NCBI GenBank assembly: GCA_007258455.2
Contig: VDFB02262620.1
Coordinates: forward strand, 1-64,000
Length of the DNA: 64,000 nt
Direction: 5' to 3'
DNA from: Sequoia sempervirens
Taxonomy: Eukaryota > Streptophyta > Pinopsida > Cupressales > Cupressaceae
Shown: positions 1 to 12,689 of the stretch, piece after piece
Layout: every line of letters begins with the position of its first letter
Position numbering within the stretch: position 1 is the stretch's first letter
Position numbers and translations under genes: made by a program
Notes under the pieces: generated by a model
The model's input: the letters and a program-made list of their open reading frames with translations, nothing else
Databases searched by the model: none
What the model was told of the DNA's origin: nothing

Positions 1-599
1 TATGCACTAATTAGACAAGAGCTCTAAAATGTTTGATATGCAATAAGAATCTCAAATGATTCAATAATATTATCTCCTAATAATTAATGATCTAGGACTA
101 TCCTTAAATATGACATCTTAAATACTCACTTTGAAATGTTTTGACACAAAAATCAACAAACAATGATCAATATATAAAAGTGTCAACCTTGGAGCATTAG
201 AGAATTTGAAATTTGAAACAATGGGATAGGAGCACAGTGAAATCTAGTCCAAGGTATACATTCACACTTGTGATCTACTCTAGGAAGGTGACTATTGTGA
301 AGATTATAATGCTTAAAGTCATGGGTTCAAAGATAGGTCAACATATGTGCAAAGCAAGCCAAATAAAATATTACGACATTGTATTACAACAATAAAAAAA
401 AAATATTCAAAATTAAAGAGTAAAAGAACAAGACATAATTTATTGCTTAACACGTATTATGTCAATGCATGTGATCTCTACCACAAATTTATATAATAAT
501 TAGAAATACAAATTTAAATTTTATATATATGTATGTATTTTTACATTTTAAGATTTTTATTACATGTGAGAAATTTGTATATTAAAATTATCATGATAT
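1..599. other. AT-rich sequence, nothing recognised
   Basis: No coding similarity, repeat structure or RNA gene could be seen. The small open frames here have no recognisable motif. Confidence 0.5.
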
Positions 600-2363
600 T
601 AAGAAAATTTGGGAGATCTCGAGAGCATGGTAGCCAACGGTTGACTGCAGGAGGGCACCAACAATCCAAACTAGGAAGAAGGCACCGTGAGGGTTCTATT
701 TGGCTCAACTCCATTTTGCACGCAGCTCAAAAGAGCAAGCTGGGGGGTTGTGGTCTTGAGGGGAACCGTTCTGCTAAAAAGGATGGACGGGTTACTTAGA
801 ACCTTCATGTTGAGTTGTCCTCTGTTTAAAATGGTGGTGGTTCTTTTCAAATCGATGGCGGTCAAGTCACTCAGAGCCTTCAGAATGGAATTCACCCGAG
901 TATTGATGTTGTTGGGAGAAATGTTCTGAGAAGGATTTGAAGATGTTGGCGAGTGTGACTAGTGAAGATGTGCAGGATTTTGTTGGTCAACAATCTGTGG
1001 AGTCCTTTCCAGAAGGGGGTTTGAGGATTTTAGTGAATCATCCCTTAAAAAAATCAGTCACTGTTGAACTGAATGAGGAGCTAGAAAAAGAGGTGGTTTT
1101 TAATGAAAGAGTTTTCTCTGGGCTAGGGCTTATTGGAAAGTTTAGGGGTTTCTGGCTGAGCTTCATCATTGGATTTATACGTATTGGAAGCCAAATATAG
1201 ATGGGTATGTTCAAATTTACTCTTGATGTCAAGAGGTTTCTTTATTGTTGTCTTTGAAAAAGAACGGGATAAAAATAAAATATTGTGTGATTATCACTTG
1301 GAATGGGATGATATGTACACTTTGATGCTCAAGCCATGGCACCTAGCTTTTAATCTTTCTAGTGAAGTTTTTGAAAGGGCTCCTATTTGGGTGAGGTTGC
1401 CTAACTTACCTCTCCAATTTTGGCTTGAGTCCTACTTGGACGCTGTGGGAAATACCCTAGGAAGCTTCTTAATGGTGGATGAGGAGTCTTCAAATATTTT
1501 ACATTCAACATATGCCCGAATCTTGGTTGAAATGGATGTATCTAAGGTGGCCCCTGAAGTGATTTGGCTAAAAACCTCAAAGGGCTGCCGGGTCCAACCT
1601 CTGGATTATGAAGGTGTGCCCTTTAGATGCAGAGTTTGCTACCAAACTGGACATGTGGTGGCAGAATGTGTTAGAAGCAAGAGGAAGAAAAAATCTGCTT
1701 CATGGTGGAAAGAGGTGAATGCTCAGCATTATACAGTGGAGAAACAGGGGGAAGATCAAATGGTTTTTGTAAAAAACGTTGATGAGGATGGTCGTAGCAG
1801 TGAGGTTCAATCTCAAGCAAAGTCGTCTTAGAAGATTCAAGTAGGTAAAGAGAACCAACAAAAAAGTAAAGATGATGTGATTTAGGGTGGGTGTACGGAT
1901 GATATATCAGTGTCTGTGGAAGGGAGCAAGAAAGGTAATTTGAATAGAGCTGTTTTGAATGATAGGGATAAGGATACCATTTCCAAGAATGGAACGGAAA
2001 CTCCTAAATGTAGGGAGAAAGGTGGGCTGGTTAGACCTCAAGAGAAAGAGGAGGGGCTACGGTTGGAGAAAGAGCAAGGGCAACGTGTATGTTTTAAAGG
2101 AAGGGATGATTGGATGTACTCTCGAGACAAAGCTTTGGATTGGTAGGAAAAAGCAGCAAGGTTGGAGGAGGGTTGGCAAATCATTCAACAGAAGAAAGCA
2201 AAGAAGGATTCGAAGAGAGAATTTGGTATGGTCCTCCGATCGCATACAAAAGGTTGATCATGCAACGCTACTAACTGTTGATCTGTTAACGGGTCATTTG
2301 GGGCCAGGATTGCAAGTTGGTTTTGGATTTCTTAGTCTTAGTTTGTTGGGTATGTGGGGATAA
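600..2363 (+). pseudogene. LINE ORF1 fragment (DUF4283 + CCHC zinc knuckle)
   Basis: Remnant of the first ORF of a plant L1-type non-LTR retrotransposon, an RNA-binding protein that packages the element's RNA. The longest open part (1169-1831, 220 codons) has the DUF4283 signature: GFFIVVFE near residue 23, then KPWHLAF near 55 and APIWVRLPNLPLQFW near 71. A perfect CX2CX4HX4C knuckle follows, with C154, C157, H162 and C167 and a basic tail. The frame just before it (937-1200) carries upstream protein and joins through a frameshift near 1170-1200. Frames at 1910-2146 and 1959-2363 look like continuations in other frames but have no motif I recognise. No endonuclease or reverse transcriptase follows, so only the 5' part survives. 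LINE copies are usually 5'-truncated, so a 3' loss implies later deletion. Confidence 0.8.
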
Positions 2364-3197
2364 TGGGTAGGAGCTGATGTTCTGCAAGTTATGCTTTACA
2401 ATATACGACTATTGATTGTTGTGAAACAGTGAAGTAGTTGGTGGTTTCCAGGTTGATTTTTTCTAGCACTTTTTTACTACTCTATTAGCATACACATTGA
2501 CTGGTCATCACAAAATTACAGAGAGTACTTCGTTTCTATCACACCATAACAAGCTCCAAAAATGGAGCAAGGAGAATGGTTTTGTCGCTAGTGGAAGCTC
2601 ACAGTTTTGTCCAATATGCATTTGATTAAGCTTCGAATCTCATAAATTGAAGAGCTCACCACCAAAATATTGTTTTCAAAATTACATCCCATGACTTTAT
2701 TTAATCTATAAATGGTGAAGAAGATCTCTTGTGTTGGATTCTTGACAATCAAAGATGCCTACAATTTATTTTGGACCAAATCCCGTCACTTCAGCAAATC
2801 CTAAGTCTCCATTGTAATTACTAGAGTTTTCTATTTCTTGTAGATTCAAATCACTTGATGTGTTTTTAATGTTTTCATTTGTGTTTAAAATCTTGAGCTC
2901 GAATTGTTGGACTTGGATGTGTGGGGAATGGAAGAAAGAGCTATCTTGCCGGTGTTCTCTGTTATTAGGAAAGCGTAGATTGATCTAATTTCAATCTCTG
3001 GATTGCCAACAAACACCAAATGAAACAGCCCACGTTTTACTCTCTTTAGTTGAGAAGGATTGTTTACAATCTCATGATATTTGAATTAGTGAGAGTATTT
3101 TTCCTGGTAAGAGAATATAAAGGAAGTCCATTAGCCAAGGGTTTATCAATCACATAAACAATTGGCATTAGTTTTTCAGTCTATCTTATATTCTTCT
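2364..3197. other. no feature recognised
   Basis: Apart from short AT-rich runs I see no coding potential or repeat here. It separates the LINE remnant from the foldback at 3198. Confidence 0.4.
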
Positions 3198-3329
3198 AGA
3201 ATCAATTGTGTGTTTTAATTGACATTTGAGATCACACTCAATGATCCATCATTAGGAAGAGGATCGCATAAACTACTCTCTTCCTGATGATGGACCACCG
3301 AAATGTGATTAAATAACACAAATTGATTA
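3198..3329. repeat. imperfect inverted repeat (foldback)
   Basis: Arms 3198-3261 and 3278-3329 are imperfect reverse complements around a 16-nt loop. The inner 17 bp (ending GGAAGAG / starting CTCTTCC) differ at one position. The outer part pairs ATCAATTGTGTG... with the complement of ...CACAAATTGAT, with a few gaps. It could be a degenerate MITE or a hairpin RNA locus. No target duplication was identified. Confidence 0.5.
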
Positions 3330-3390
3330 CAGAAACCAATCTTTTGTAAATCGGATAAACAATTAATTTTTATCAATTAGTATACAATAC

Positions 3391-4023
3391 CTATTCTAAT
3401 TGGCTTCTATTGAGGGTAATATCCTGAGCAAAAACATGCCCCTCATTGAGAACATGAAGACCCTCCCAAACAACCCCATGTCTGTAAGCCACCACACTTG
3501 TACCCAAAAATGCATATCCATATTCCCTTGCATTTAGCTTTTGCAGGAGCCCCTCACACATTTGATTTACTCTAAATCTTCTGTCCATAGAAAGGTGCTC
3601 TTTTCCATCTGCAATCAACTCTCTTGCATATTCTCCTAGAGGTCTAAGGCCATCTTGCAACTTCACTATATACTTTCTTTGTACTAAAACATCCTCATCA
3701 TAATAACCATTATTGTTGTTGTTAGCATAGGTATTGTTCTCCATTGAGAGCATTTTCTCCACAACAAAACATGTTTCTAGGAGCTCCTTCTCAATTTGCA
3801 TAAGGCAATAACCTTCATCCCCACAGTATAGCCAACATAAAATGATTTCCACCACCTTATCTGTCCATTGGAGCTCATATTTGCAAAGTTGTTCTGCAAG
3901 CGAAAAGGTTGTTGGAGCACAATCAAGTGGTACATGATGTGATAAAAATTTGGCCCATTTACTATTAGCTTGTATGAGGGCATGCCCTAATCTAGTTTCT
4001 AATCTCCATACTCTAAACTCCAC
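3391..4023 (-). CDS. unrecognised 210-codon ORF, possibly a broken exon
   Basis: I do not recognise this protein. The first codon counted is GTG, so the listed start is not a true initiator. The frame extends upstream to about 4190 through a TAG just before it (around 4027) and includes a stretch beginning WERQISYESISQ and ending FLWKRHLICQREIENFGK. The residues look like real protein: mixed charge, several W and C, a short Asn run (NNNN) near residue 103, and a conserved-looking C-terminal half with GLRPLGEYARELIADGKEH near 128. It lies downstream, in the same orientation, of the pirin pseudogene, but it does not resemble the pirin C-terminus. A decayed neighbouring gene or an unfamiliar transposon protein are both possible. 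Confidence 0.35.
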   Translation of the reverse strand: MEFRVWRLETRLGHALIQANSKWAKFLSHHVPLDCAPTTFSLAEQLCKYELQWTDKVVEIILCWLYCGDEGYCLMQIEKELLETCFVVEKMLSMENNTYANNNNNGYYDEDVLVQRKYIVKLQDGLRPLGEYARELIADGKEHLSMDRRFRVNQMCEGLLQKLNAREYGYAFLGTSVVAYRHGVVWEGLHVLNEGHVFAQDITLNRSQLE

Positions 4024-4332
4024 ATCCTACTTCCCAAAATTCTCAATCTCACGTTGACATATCAAATGCCTCTTCCAAAGAAAGTCTCGAGAAAACTTTA
4101 TGTGCAACTCTCTCACCCCATTACAGTAATTATTGTGTGATGGGCTAAAAGACAGTTGGGAAATCGATTCATAAGAAATTTGGCGTTCCCATCATAACAC
4201 TAATCATCTTCCTCCTCGTCGTCATGATCAATCTTCTGCTATGGAGGTGTCATCACTATAAAGTTGATTTTTATATAAGTAATATGTTAGAGAGTACAAT
4301 TTTATATGTGCATAGAACAAATATGCAAAGGT

Positions 4333-6551
4333 TGTTAGACTTGTTCCAGACCCTCAACCATCACCAACACTCAATAAAATAGCATGGCGAACAACAATAG
4401 CCAATGCATCAACATTCCCAAAACTTGCCTCGCCTTCTAATACATAAGCAAATTTATTCCAACCCTCTAGAACTTCTTGATGAAGAACAGCTCCAAGTTT
4501 GAGTGTAAAATGCAAGAACAATGTTGGAGTTCATGTGTATATAGGGTATTTCTTTCTCGAGCTTGGGTATGTCTTTGCCTTCCAATTCTTGATATGCAGG
4601 TGCAATCCTAATAATCAAACCCCACAGCAATATGGATTTCATTGAATTTGAGGAAATTGACAATTCGTATTTAAATGGCCTAAAGAATTATAAAGGAATA
4701 CTTACATTTTGTCCTTCTTTGAAAGATTGACTCATAATTGTAGGCCTTGTTGAACTCTTTTGCTTGTTGACATTTAAAAATCAACTATACCTCTGCCAGC
4801 AAGCATCCACTACATTGTCCAACAAAACCTTAGAAAATCCAATGACCAATGGTTTTTCCCTATTTGCAATTAAAACAAGCCATGCGTAAAAGAGAGCAAA
4901 GAAATCATTCACTTGCAGATCACTAGCTTTGATGATACCCTTATGTCCTACGAAGTCTAGATGTGTAAAAGCTCCCTACACAAAAAAACCATATATTTAA
5001 TACAAAAAAGAAATTACACAAACCTGGTGCTTAAACAAACATGCACACCAAACAAATATCATAATCATATTCAAACGTTCACGAGTCCTCAACACCTCTC
5101 CAGGGCATTTGTTATTATTTATGCAGTACACACCCTTCCACTAATAATTGACATCAAAGTAAGCCTATCAAATAATTATTCTTTGTATAATTCAGAAGAA
5201 ACTTGGGAAATTATCTTCTTTGAGTCATCTTTTATGTGCAAATGCTTGATCAAATCAAAGTCAAAGACACAAAATGCCAAAAAAAACAATATAACAAGCT
5301 GAAATTCATGAAAAATAATCTGAAACTAGGGCCAAGGATTAAGAGTATGGTATAGAGATGGGTCAATTTATGGCAATGGGTGCAATGAATTGTCTTGTTT
5401 TTCTTTTGAGGCCAGAGAATTTATGGCATCACATCATGTTTGGTTTAGAGGGTTTGGCATTGTCTATGAGTTTTTTCTTTAATGATCTCTCTATTTGAAC
5501 TTGGTGAAGGTAAATACCTTTTTTAAAAGGCTACTTTAAATGAACATTTACTCTGGTTTTAATTATTAAAATTAATGTATTTAGTGTACTTCTGCAGCAA
5601 ATTAGTCACAGATGAACTGGAGAGTCAGTGAAGTAATTTAGATGTGGGTGTAGTGAACGGTGATGCTCTCATCGTTACAGATCTGTGCTTAAAATTCATG
5701 TGTAAATTGTGCATAAGATTATGGGAAGGGAGGTTTTGAGGAATTGGAATTTACAATAGGAGGAGGAAGTATCCAATGCCAAAATTGTTGAAGGTAAGAG
5801 TATTTGTCTTCGTTCTCAATCATTGACAATATTGTAGCTTTTGGTTTCTCTTTTTGGCCTTAATGTTTTTGGAGCCATCTAGTATTGTTTGTATATAATC
5901 TGGTACTATTGCATAACATTCATCTGTCATGATACATAAAACTTAATAATGAGCAGGACATTTTTTTGTAGGCTTTCTAAATATAGATAATGTTTTACTT
6001 CGTCTATTATTAAAAAAAAAATGTACAGGCTTCTGCATTGATGTTTGCAAATCTTGTGATGGCACCATTGCTAGAGGTGGGGAGTGGAAATTTTGTGTTT
6101 TTAATTTATGTCTATCTAGTTTGTTTTTTGGTGTAGATTTTGAAGTTGTAAACATATTATTAGATTTATATGGTCTGATGCTTTGACTATGAAGTTTAAA
6201 GTTTGTTTTCATGGTCTGTACATGGATATTGAATATTTGTTAAATTATTCTCTGTTTGTGATCACTAAAAACAAAACAATTGCAATTATACAAGTCTTTC
6301 TAAATTCCAACAGAGGCTGGTTTTATAAAACAAAGCTATGAAAAGATAACCTCTGTGAGGATGATCTGGAAAATGGCAATGTCTATGCAGCCCACAAAAC
6401 GGGCTTGATTTGACTATTTGATGATATTTATTAATTAATTAAAAATAGAGAATACAGTTTTAATTAATTAATAAATACCATCAAATAGTCAAATCAAGCC
6501 CATTTTGTAGGCTGCATAGCCAATTCCCTGGAGAATTGGCAGGAGAAGAAA
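4333..6551 (-). pseudogene. pirin-like gene, intron-containing pseudogene
   Basis: Pirins are cupin-fold iron-binding proteins, nuclear or cytosolic; plant PRN proteins take part in light and hormone signalling. Four exon blocks are visible. (1) 6551 down to about 6340, with SSPAN then FPDHPHRG, interrupted by a MITE. (2) 4975-4913, GAFTHLDF then VGHKGIIKASDLQ. (3) 4809-4706, WMLAGRGIV to VNLSKKDKM. (4) 4607 to about 4333, IAPAYQELEGKDIPK, then FLHFTLKLGAVLHQ and EGWNKFAYVLEGE. GT...AG signals flank the 98-bp intron at 4705-4608, and acceptors precede blocks 1-3. This is therefore a duplicated gene and not a processed copy. It is dead: stops at TAA after GIVDF, TGA for Trp in the LQLW motif, TGA for Arg before TPT, TGA after GDG, a frameshift plus short deletion after PKLEKE, and the MITE. 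N- and C-terminal exons were not found. Confidence 0.8.
6375..6527. mobile_element. near-palindromic MITE, Mutator-like by target size
   Basis: A 153-bp element that is almost entirely two inverted arms. The inner 62 nt (6383-6444 and 6458-6519) match at 59 of 62 positions around a 13-nt loop (6445-6457), and the termini (GGCAATGTCTATGCAGCC / GGAATTGGCTATGCAGCC) pair more loosely. It is flanked by CTGGAAAAT (6366-6374) and CTGGAGAAT (6528-6536), a 9-bp target duplication with one mismatch. Nine bp is typical of Mutator-like elements. Removing it and one duplication restores a pirin exon read on the minus strand (SSPAN next to FPDHPHRG), which confirms the boundaries. No transposase is encoded. 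The transcript would fold into a long hairpin. Confidence 0.85.
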
Positions 6552-9038
6552 CTACAAACAGAGAAAAATTCATAACTTGGCAAACAGTTCTTTTTAAAAG
6601 GATGTCACAAGATCAAACACGTGTGCACCACACATATAAGGATTGTAGTTTTAAGGATCATAATTCACGAGTAAGGGAGCAGTCTTTTTCAAAACAATCA
6701 AATCAACAGATCATCCCAAGCTCACAACCAATCAAGCACATATATTAGCATCCCAGCAAAACCCAAAGGTAATTTTTATGTAACATTTCATGATATATTA
6801 ACCAAGGAGAAAATGCAAGATTCTAAATCATATGAGATGCATCCCAAGATCATGAAACTGGACATTAAATGAATGCCCAAGAGCAAATTGCCATATATTA
6901 TCTTAGGAAGAGAACAAATGTAAGATATCTAGGTCACAGAAAACTGACATTTATGAAAAAAATTCAATGACTCCCACCCAACCCAAAATTAAACCACCTC
7001 TTGCTCGGCCAAAAACCTTACCAATTCCTCTTCCCTCTACTCTTCCCCTCACTCGCCTACACCTAACATTGCACCTACTCTTCAATCACCAACTCATCAT
7101 CACCTTCCCCTGCCTAAACAAAAGTAACAATTTGCATCCTAAGCTTTTGTCCATCCAATCCACACCCACCTTTCCTACATCCTCAAACTCTTGATATATC
7201 TGGCCCCTGTTCGTGGTGACTATCCCCCAAAATCAGCACAAGCGATGAGGACTAAAAAGACCAAATTATGATTGTAATGGGCATTCTCATGATTCAATAG
7301 AAGGAATAGGAATTTTGGTAGAAGATCCCATTGATAAAAATGGTTGTATTAGACTGTAAATGTTTTCTTCATATAAATATAAAATCATAAATGGGTGGCA
7401 AACCCTAGGTCTGCTCTTATGAATAGAATAGTGAAAATGTCAAGATTTGAAAGAAAACAAATTATTAGTTTATATATGGTAATGCTTTATTTTAGAGACA
7501 AGTTTCAAATTTGAACTTATGCAATATAAAGAAAGCCCTGGGGAATTGTCGAAATTATATATCAATTGAAATAACTTAAGTTATCATATCCCATTTCAAT
7601 TTTTGATAAAACATTCTACTCAATGCAAGGCCACAACTTACACAACTACAGCAAGACTAGGCGATCTGCTTTAAAAATTTAAGAGACCTTATACGTAGTA
7701 AATTAATAATAGATTGTAACACACTGACACTCACCCTGACATCAACAGTACATTGGGGAATGCAGGATCAAGCTTGGAAAATATTCCATGAAAATTCCCT
7801 GAGAACTTGAACTACCCTTGTCTGGATGTTGTCCACTTTAACATAATGGCTTTAACATTAGGACCAAGTTGACAGGGGTTTGAAGCCGAGATGTCATTAT
7901 GTGGTTTGTTCAGAATTTCTTTTTACGTCCTTCCAGCTATTACTATCACAGATTAAAATAATAACAATCAGCATTTTAATACTGTTTTCTTTTTATCCAA
8001 ATCTCTTTTAGTGGGTTCGATAAGTAAAACCTTAAGAAATTACTCATTCCATTTTAAAATGAAAACTTATTATTTGAAGAGGATATCAAACATTTTCTAC
8101 ATCAATTGCTATTTCATTTTCTGTTATAGTATTTTTCAAACAGCTGTTGGAGATGCTGTTGAGCATTCACACTTACATGCAAGGGAACAAATCAGTTGTT
8201 GTAGTTTTGTGGAATGCCATCCTGAGCATGTACAATGGATATGTTTTGTTAGTTTAGGTTGAACTTTATTTGTTTTGGCTTAACAATAATAGATTTATAT
8301 GGCTACAACTCTAGGCATGAGTATAATTTTGATGAAATTATGATATATTGCTTTTGATACAATGTGATTCAAACGTTGATTCAAAAATATATATACAGTT
8401 TACTGAAAAAGTCATACAATCTCACAGATTCATAACTTGTCAAAATCTGAGGGAGGGTGTTATTTCAAATTATATGGATTGATTTTTCTCTGGAAATCTG
8501 GCTTAAATAGGTAGCGCGTGCCATGTTAAATTCGAAGTAAAAAAGACATATTACTGCTTAAATTTGGCTGACAGGATATACACAGTGAAGATGTGGGGAG
8601 TATTTAGAGAATGTAAAAAGTGGGTAATGGTGACTGACCAGAGACTCATGGATTGTATGTATTTTTATGGACAGTGGTTCAGATTGTTATGGGAATTGGT
8701 TATAATGGTAAATATGGAATTGAATACAATTAACATACACAGTGAGTTCACATGAAAAAGTGCAACAAGTTGGCACAAAAGCATCTCAAGGCCTTGTCAA
8801 TACTTTCTCACAAACATAATGGATTGTTTGGTGATTTTGGCCTCTGGTCTGGAAGCCAATGGCAGTAAATCCTCTACCCGTACTCTAGAGACCACAATAT
8901 GAGGGGTATAATATCAGTTGGGGCTGGGACTTTCCCTCATTTTTTTGTCAGTCTAGCCCTAGTTATCTATAGCAGGAAAAACATGATAATAACAAAATTT
9001 TACAGATAAAACTATAGGAAGTCCATTACAGAAGGATG
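6552..9038. other. no gene recognised
   Basis: The start could hold the missing 5' exons of the pirin pseudogene, but I could not identify them. The Pro/Leu-rich open frame at 6967-7194 is low complexity. No repeat or RNA gene was seen. Confidence 0.4.
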
Positions 9039-9222
9039 ATCCTAAAACGTTACTTGCAATTCAAAAGCCTGAATATAAAATAAAGCAAATTTTGATGTTG
9101 TAATTGTGGTGTAAGAATTAAACGGATGAGATCCTAAAACGTTACTTGCAATTCAAAAGCCTGAATATAAAATAAAGCAAATTTTAATGTCGTAGTTGTG
9201 GTGTAAGAATTAAACGGATGAA
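9039..9222. repeat. 92-bp tandem duplication
   Basis: Copies 9039-9130 and 9131-9222 begin ATCCTAAAACGTTACTTGCA and end AATTAAACGGATGA. They differ at only about five positions. This is a simple local duplication with no coding content. Confidence 0.95.
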
Positions 9223-12116
9223 CTCTCACAAAGGAGACCAAAGCTCAAATCCTCACTCATGTTGAATTGGCCACTGCAACAACTTGGGGAGATAGTAGAA
9301 GTGTGTAATTGTAGTAGTATGCTGATATCATGTCCAGAGATGATGACCCAGAATTACCAAATAAATATTAAGAAGTATTTATGCAATGGCTTACCCTAAA
9401 ATGTATAAAGACAACTTTTCACGGTAAGACCTCTGGAGAAGATAATAGCGCGGAATCCTTAAAAAACTAAATGAAACACTGAAAAATAAATACTTTCAAA
9501 TTTCTGCTTTTGCTCAAATGGCGCTTTGGAAATCGACAACAGTTGAATCCAAAAAATAAATGATAATGGCTGCTAATGGATTCTCAAAAATAAAACTCAC
9601 TGCGACTAGGGCAAGTGACTTACCTCAAGATTCTACACAATTGTGTCGTGCTGTCAACAATCCGATAAGAAGAAATGGGCAGACTTTGCAGGAAAAGTTT
9701 ATGAAGCCTTACCACAGTAGAGTTTTTTAAAATCAGACCGACCAAAACCAATCTACCTACAGCTGGTGCTTCAATCTATCGGGGTTTTAGGTCAAAAAAA
9801 TACAACAATGAATAAAGCGGTGGGGATAAGACCTAAAATTTGTTTTCACGCGTGCGGTGAGGAAATAAGATCTGATAGAATCAGATATGATTCGAAGATT
9901 TGACTATGTCGGACCACAAATGAAAATCGTAGTTTCACCGCAAACCACTAATTGTATGCCGGCGTGAGACGTGTTTCAGGCTAAAAGCCCATCCATAATA
10001 TAGCCTATCGGCTAATTATGAAATATTTTAATGTGTATTAATTCATGCATAAAACTATTCTATGTCTTTCCATGATGAACTTCACTTAATTATAGTCTTT
10101 GTTGATGTTTTTAACTCACTTTTGAAAACTCCTAGTGTCAATAATGGCTATATGTATACCATAAAATATTCTAAAGGTGTGATATCCTCCATTATGCTAT
10201 TAGGATAGTCTAATCAATATTATAGTTCATTATGTAACATCTTGTGCCTATGTTTGATAGTGTTATTGAAAGTGGATAATTATTTTGGATTGTAACTTTA
10301 TGGGCTAAGTAACCTCTATTGTGTTGCATTATTTCTTACGTTAATACTATATTATTGTTCTTATAATAGTCTTAGGATGTCATTTACTGTTGACATTATG
10401 GTTGTTCTCAAATTATGTAGACCATTCCATATAGTTTTGGGACATATCTTTCTTCTTTCTTACTAGACCATTACCTTTGTGAGGAATATTTTTGTAAACT
10501 TCCTCTATAATTAGAGTTGGTAAGGAAGTGATAACTCACTATCTAGGGTTTTGTGAAAATACTTGTCAACATTATTTTTAATTGCTATAAGTGTTGAATG
10601 TTGACCACTCAAAGAAAACAACCATCTTTAATATGTAGGATACTCACGTAGGATGATAAAAAAATATTAATCTCTACAATAGTATGAACAATAGTAATAT
10701 AACATAAAATTCTCATGATTATATTCTCAACACTCAAATTCTCTGATTTTAGTAATCTTTACCACAATTAAATGTAAAATCAAGTAGGATATTTGCTTGT
10801 TTAAAATACATTTTCTATGGAAATTTTCTTGTTTAATATCAAGTAATTTTATGATATTACTATTTTTTTATATTCATATAAATCCAATTGTGCATTTCTC
10901 AAATTGAAACTAACCAAAGCCTTGTCACATTAAAACTTGATATTCATTGTTGATTTCATTTTTACGATCATTGTCTGCATTGACATTCGATATGCTTGGG
11001 ATCGTTACCTCTTATTTCTTAGTTGATCTTCTTTATGTCTAAACTCCTTTCATTATTTCCAAAATGCTACCATATTGTGTTCTCTATAATGTAAATTCTT
11101 AAATTTTCCTTTCTATCCATTTTTTTAATCTAGGTAGTAGCTGGTGAGTTAATTATAAAATGTTCCATATGGCTGAAGCACAAGAGTTAGTGGTCTTATG
11201 ACCAACTGCATGTCCATATATTTGATGACTTTGTCTTTATTGGGGATGCTTTTGTTTTCCATCTCTAGATGAAGCTCATGGAAAAATTTCTTGGATTTTT
11301 TGCAATTTATTTTTGTCAACCAACTAAAGAAAACAAAATCTAGGTCATAGTTTTATCGACCATTTTTTATATTCAATTGTATTTCTCTGAATTTGAATTC
11401 TATAATTTTTATATATTTTTTCTTATGTATGGCATGTCATTATTAATATATGGGAGTTTATAAAAGGATGGCTTTCCCTTTCCGTTGCTAAATCGTGTAG
11501 ATATAATGTTTGATATAATATATGCAGTTTTCTAAAATGTGTGACAATATATATCTTTTGGTATAGTAAAAATGTGAAAGCTAATAATTATTTTGATGCA
11601 AGTAAGCAAGATGTCACACAATACACATACATAGGTGTCTAGTTGGCTATCCAACTATCACTAGCATCTTCTATGGAATATTGTTTGTCCTACGTATAGA
11701 GGAGTTGAGTGTCCCCTATTGGTTGAGGGACAAGATAGAATGTTATTAACCGATGTTAAACATATATGTTTAAGCTTACAAGATATTGTCTGAAGCCCTT
11801 TGTTATGTATGAGTGAACATACATGATTTTGAAAATAAGAGTGTTGAATGTAAAGTTGGTTGCATGTGTACATACATGTTTTAAAAGTATATATGAAACT
11901 CTAATTCTGATATTTGAATATTTAATGTGAAGAATAAAAAATAATAATTAGAATTTACATTACAATTTCTTTGTGAAATTTCATTTTAATAGCATTTCTC
12001 TATGTTTCACACTAACCAAAGTACTAGGTTAAAAAAATGTGTATGTATATTTCCTATTACTACATCTAACAAAGTTTATTCATCCTTCATCATGTGATGG
12101 ATGCCCATACCCCATT
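9223..12116. other. AT-rich sequence, nothing recognised
   Basis: About 2.9 kb with no convincing coding frame in either orientation. It is probably old, unrecognisable transposon sequence. Confidence 0.4.
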
Positions 12117-12210
12117 TTAAACCTTTATTTTGTCACAAGAAAGGAGGATGTTTATCTGACTAGTTTCAACCATAACAATTGATAAAACTCTTCTATATTT
12201 ATAATAATAT

Positions 12211-12288
12211 ACAATAAAAATCCCTCTTCTACTATGCTTTGATGGATCTACAATAAAAATCCATCTTCCACTATGCTTTGATGGATCT
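12211..12288. repeat. 39-bp tandem duplication inside the PPR pseudogene
   Basis: ACAATAAAAATCC... occurs at 12211-12249 and again at 12250-12288, duplicating the segment that encodes one HQSI helix. It is a local slippage or unequal exchange event. Confidence 0.85.
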
Positions 12289-12689
12289 CCATTGTTTGTT
12301 CCAAAGCTCCCATTTTGGCAGGTAAGAAAAAAACTTGCAAAGTTTGTGAAATGTGACTTTACAGCTGCCAATTGCATTTGCTTGAAATTTTGAATAGTTT
12401 TTTAATAAATCCATTTTGTGCAAAACCTGCAATAAAGGAAATCCATTAGATGGCATCTCTTCAAAGCATTCTGTCAAAGAGTTCATGTGCCTTCGTCTAT
12501 TCTTTTAGATTTTGAATACATGTCTACTAGAACATTTCCAAATAAAATACCTGACAAAAACCCTATTTCCATTTTGCTTAGATGGATGTTCATTTTTTTG
12601 GGTTGGAGTTTGGCTTTACAACTGCCAATTACATTTGTCAAAATGGCATTCTATGAGATGACATCTCTGAGACGTTCTGTCAAACAGTT

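Noticed and set aside
9360..11650. Possible decayed Copia in AT-rich sequence
   Set aside because: Scattered short resemblances only; no ordered set of pol landmarks could be read on either strand.
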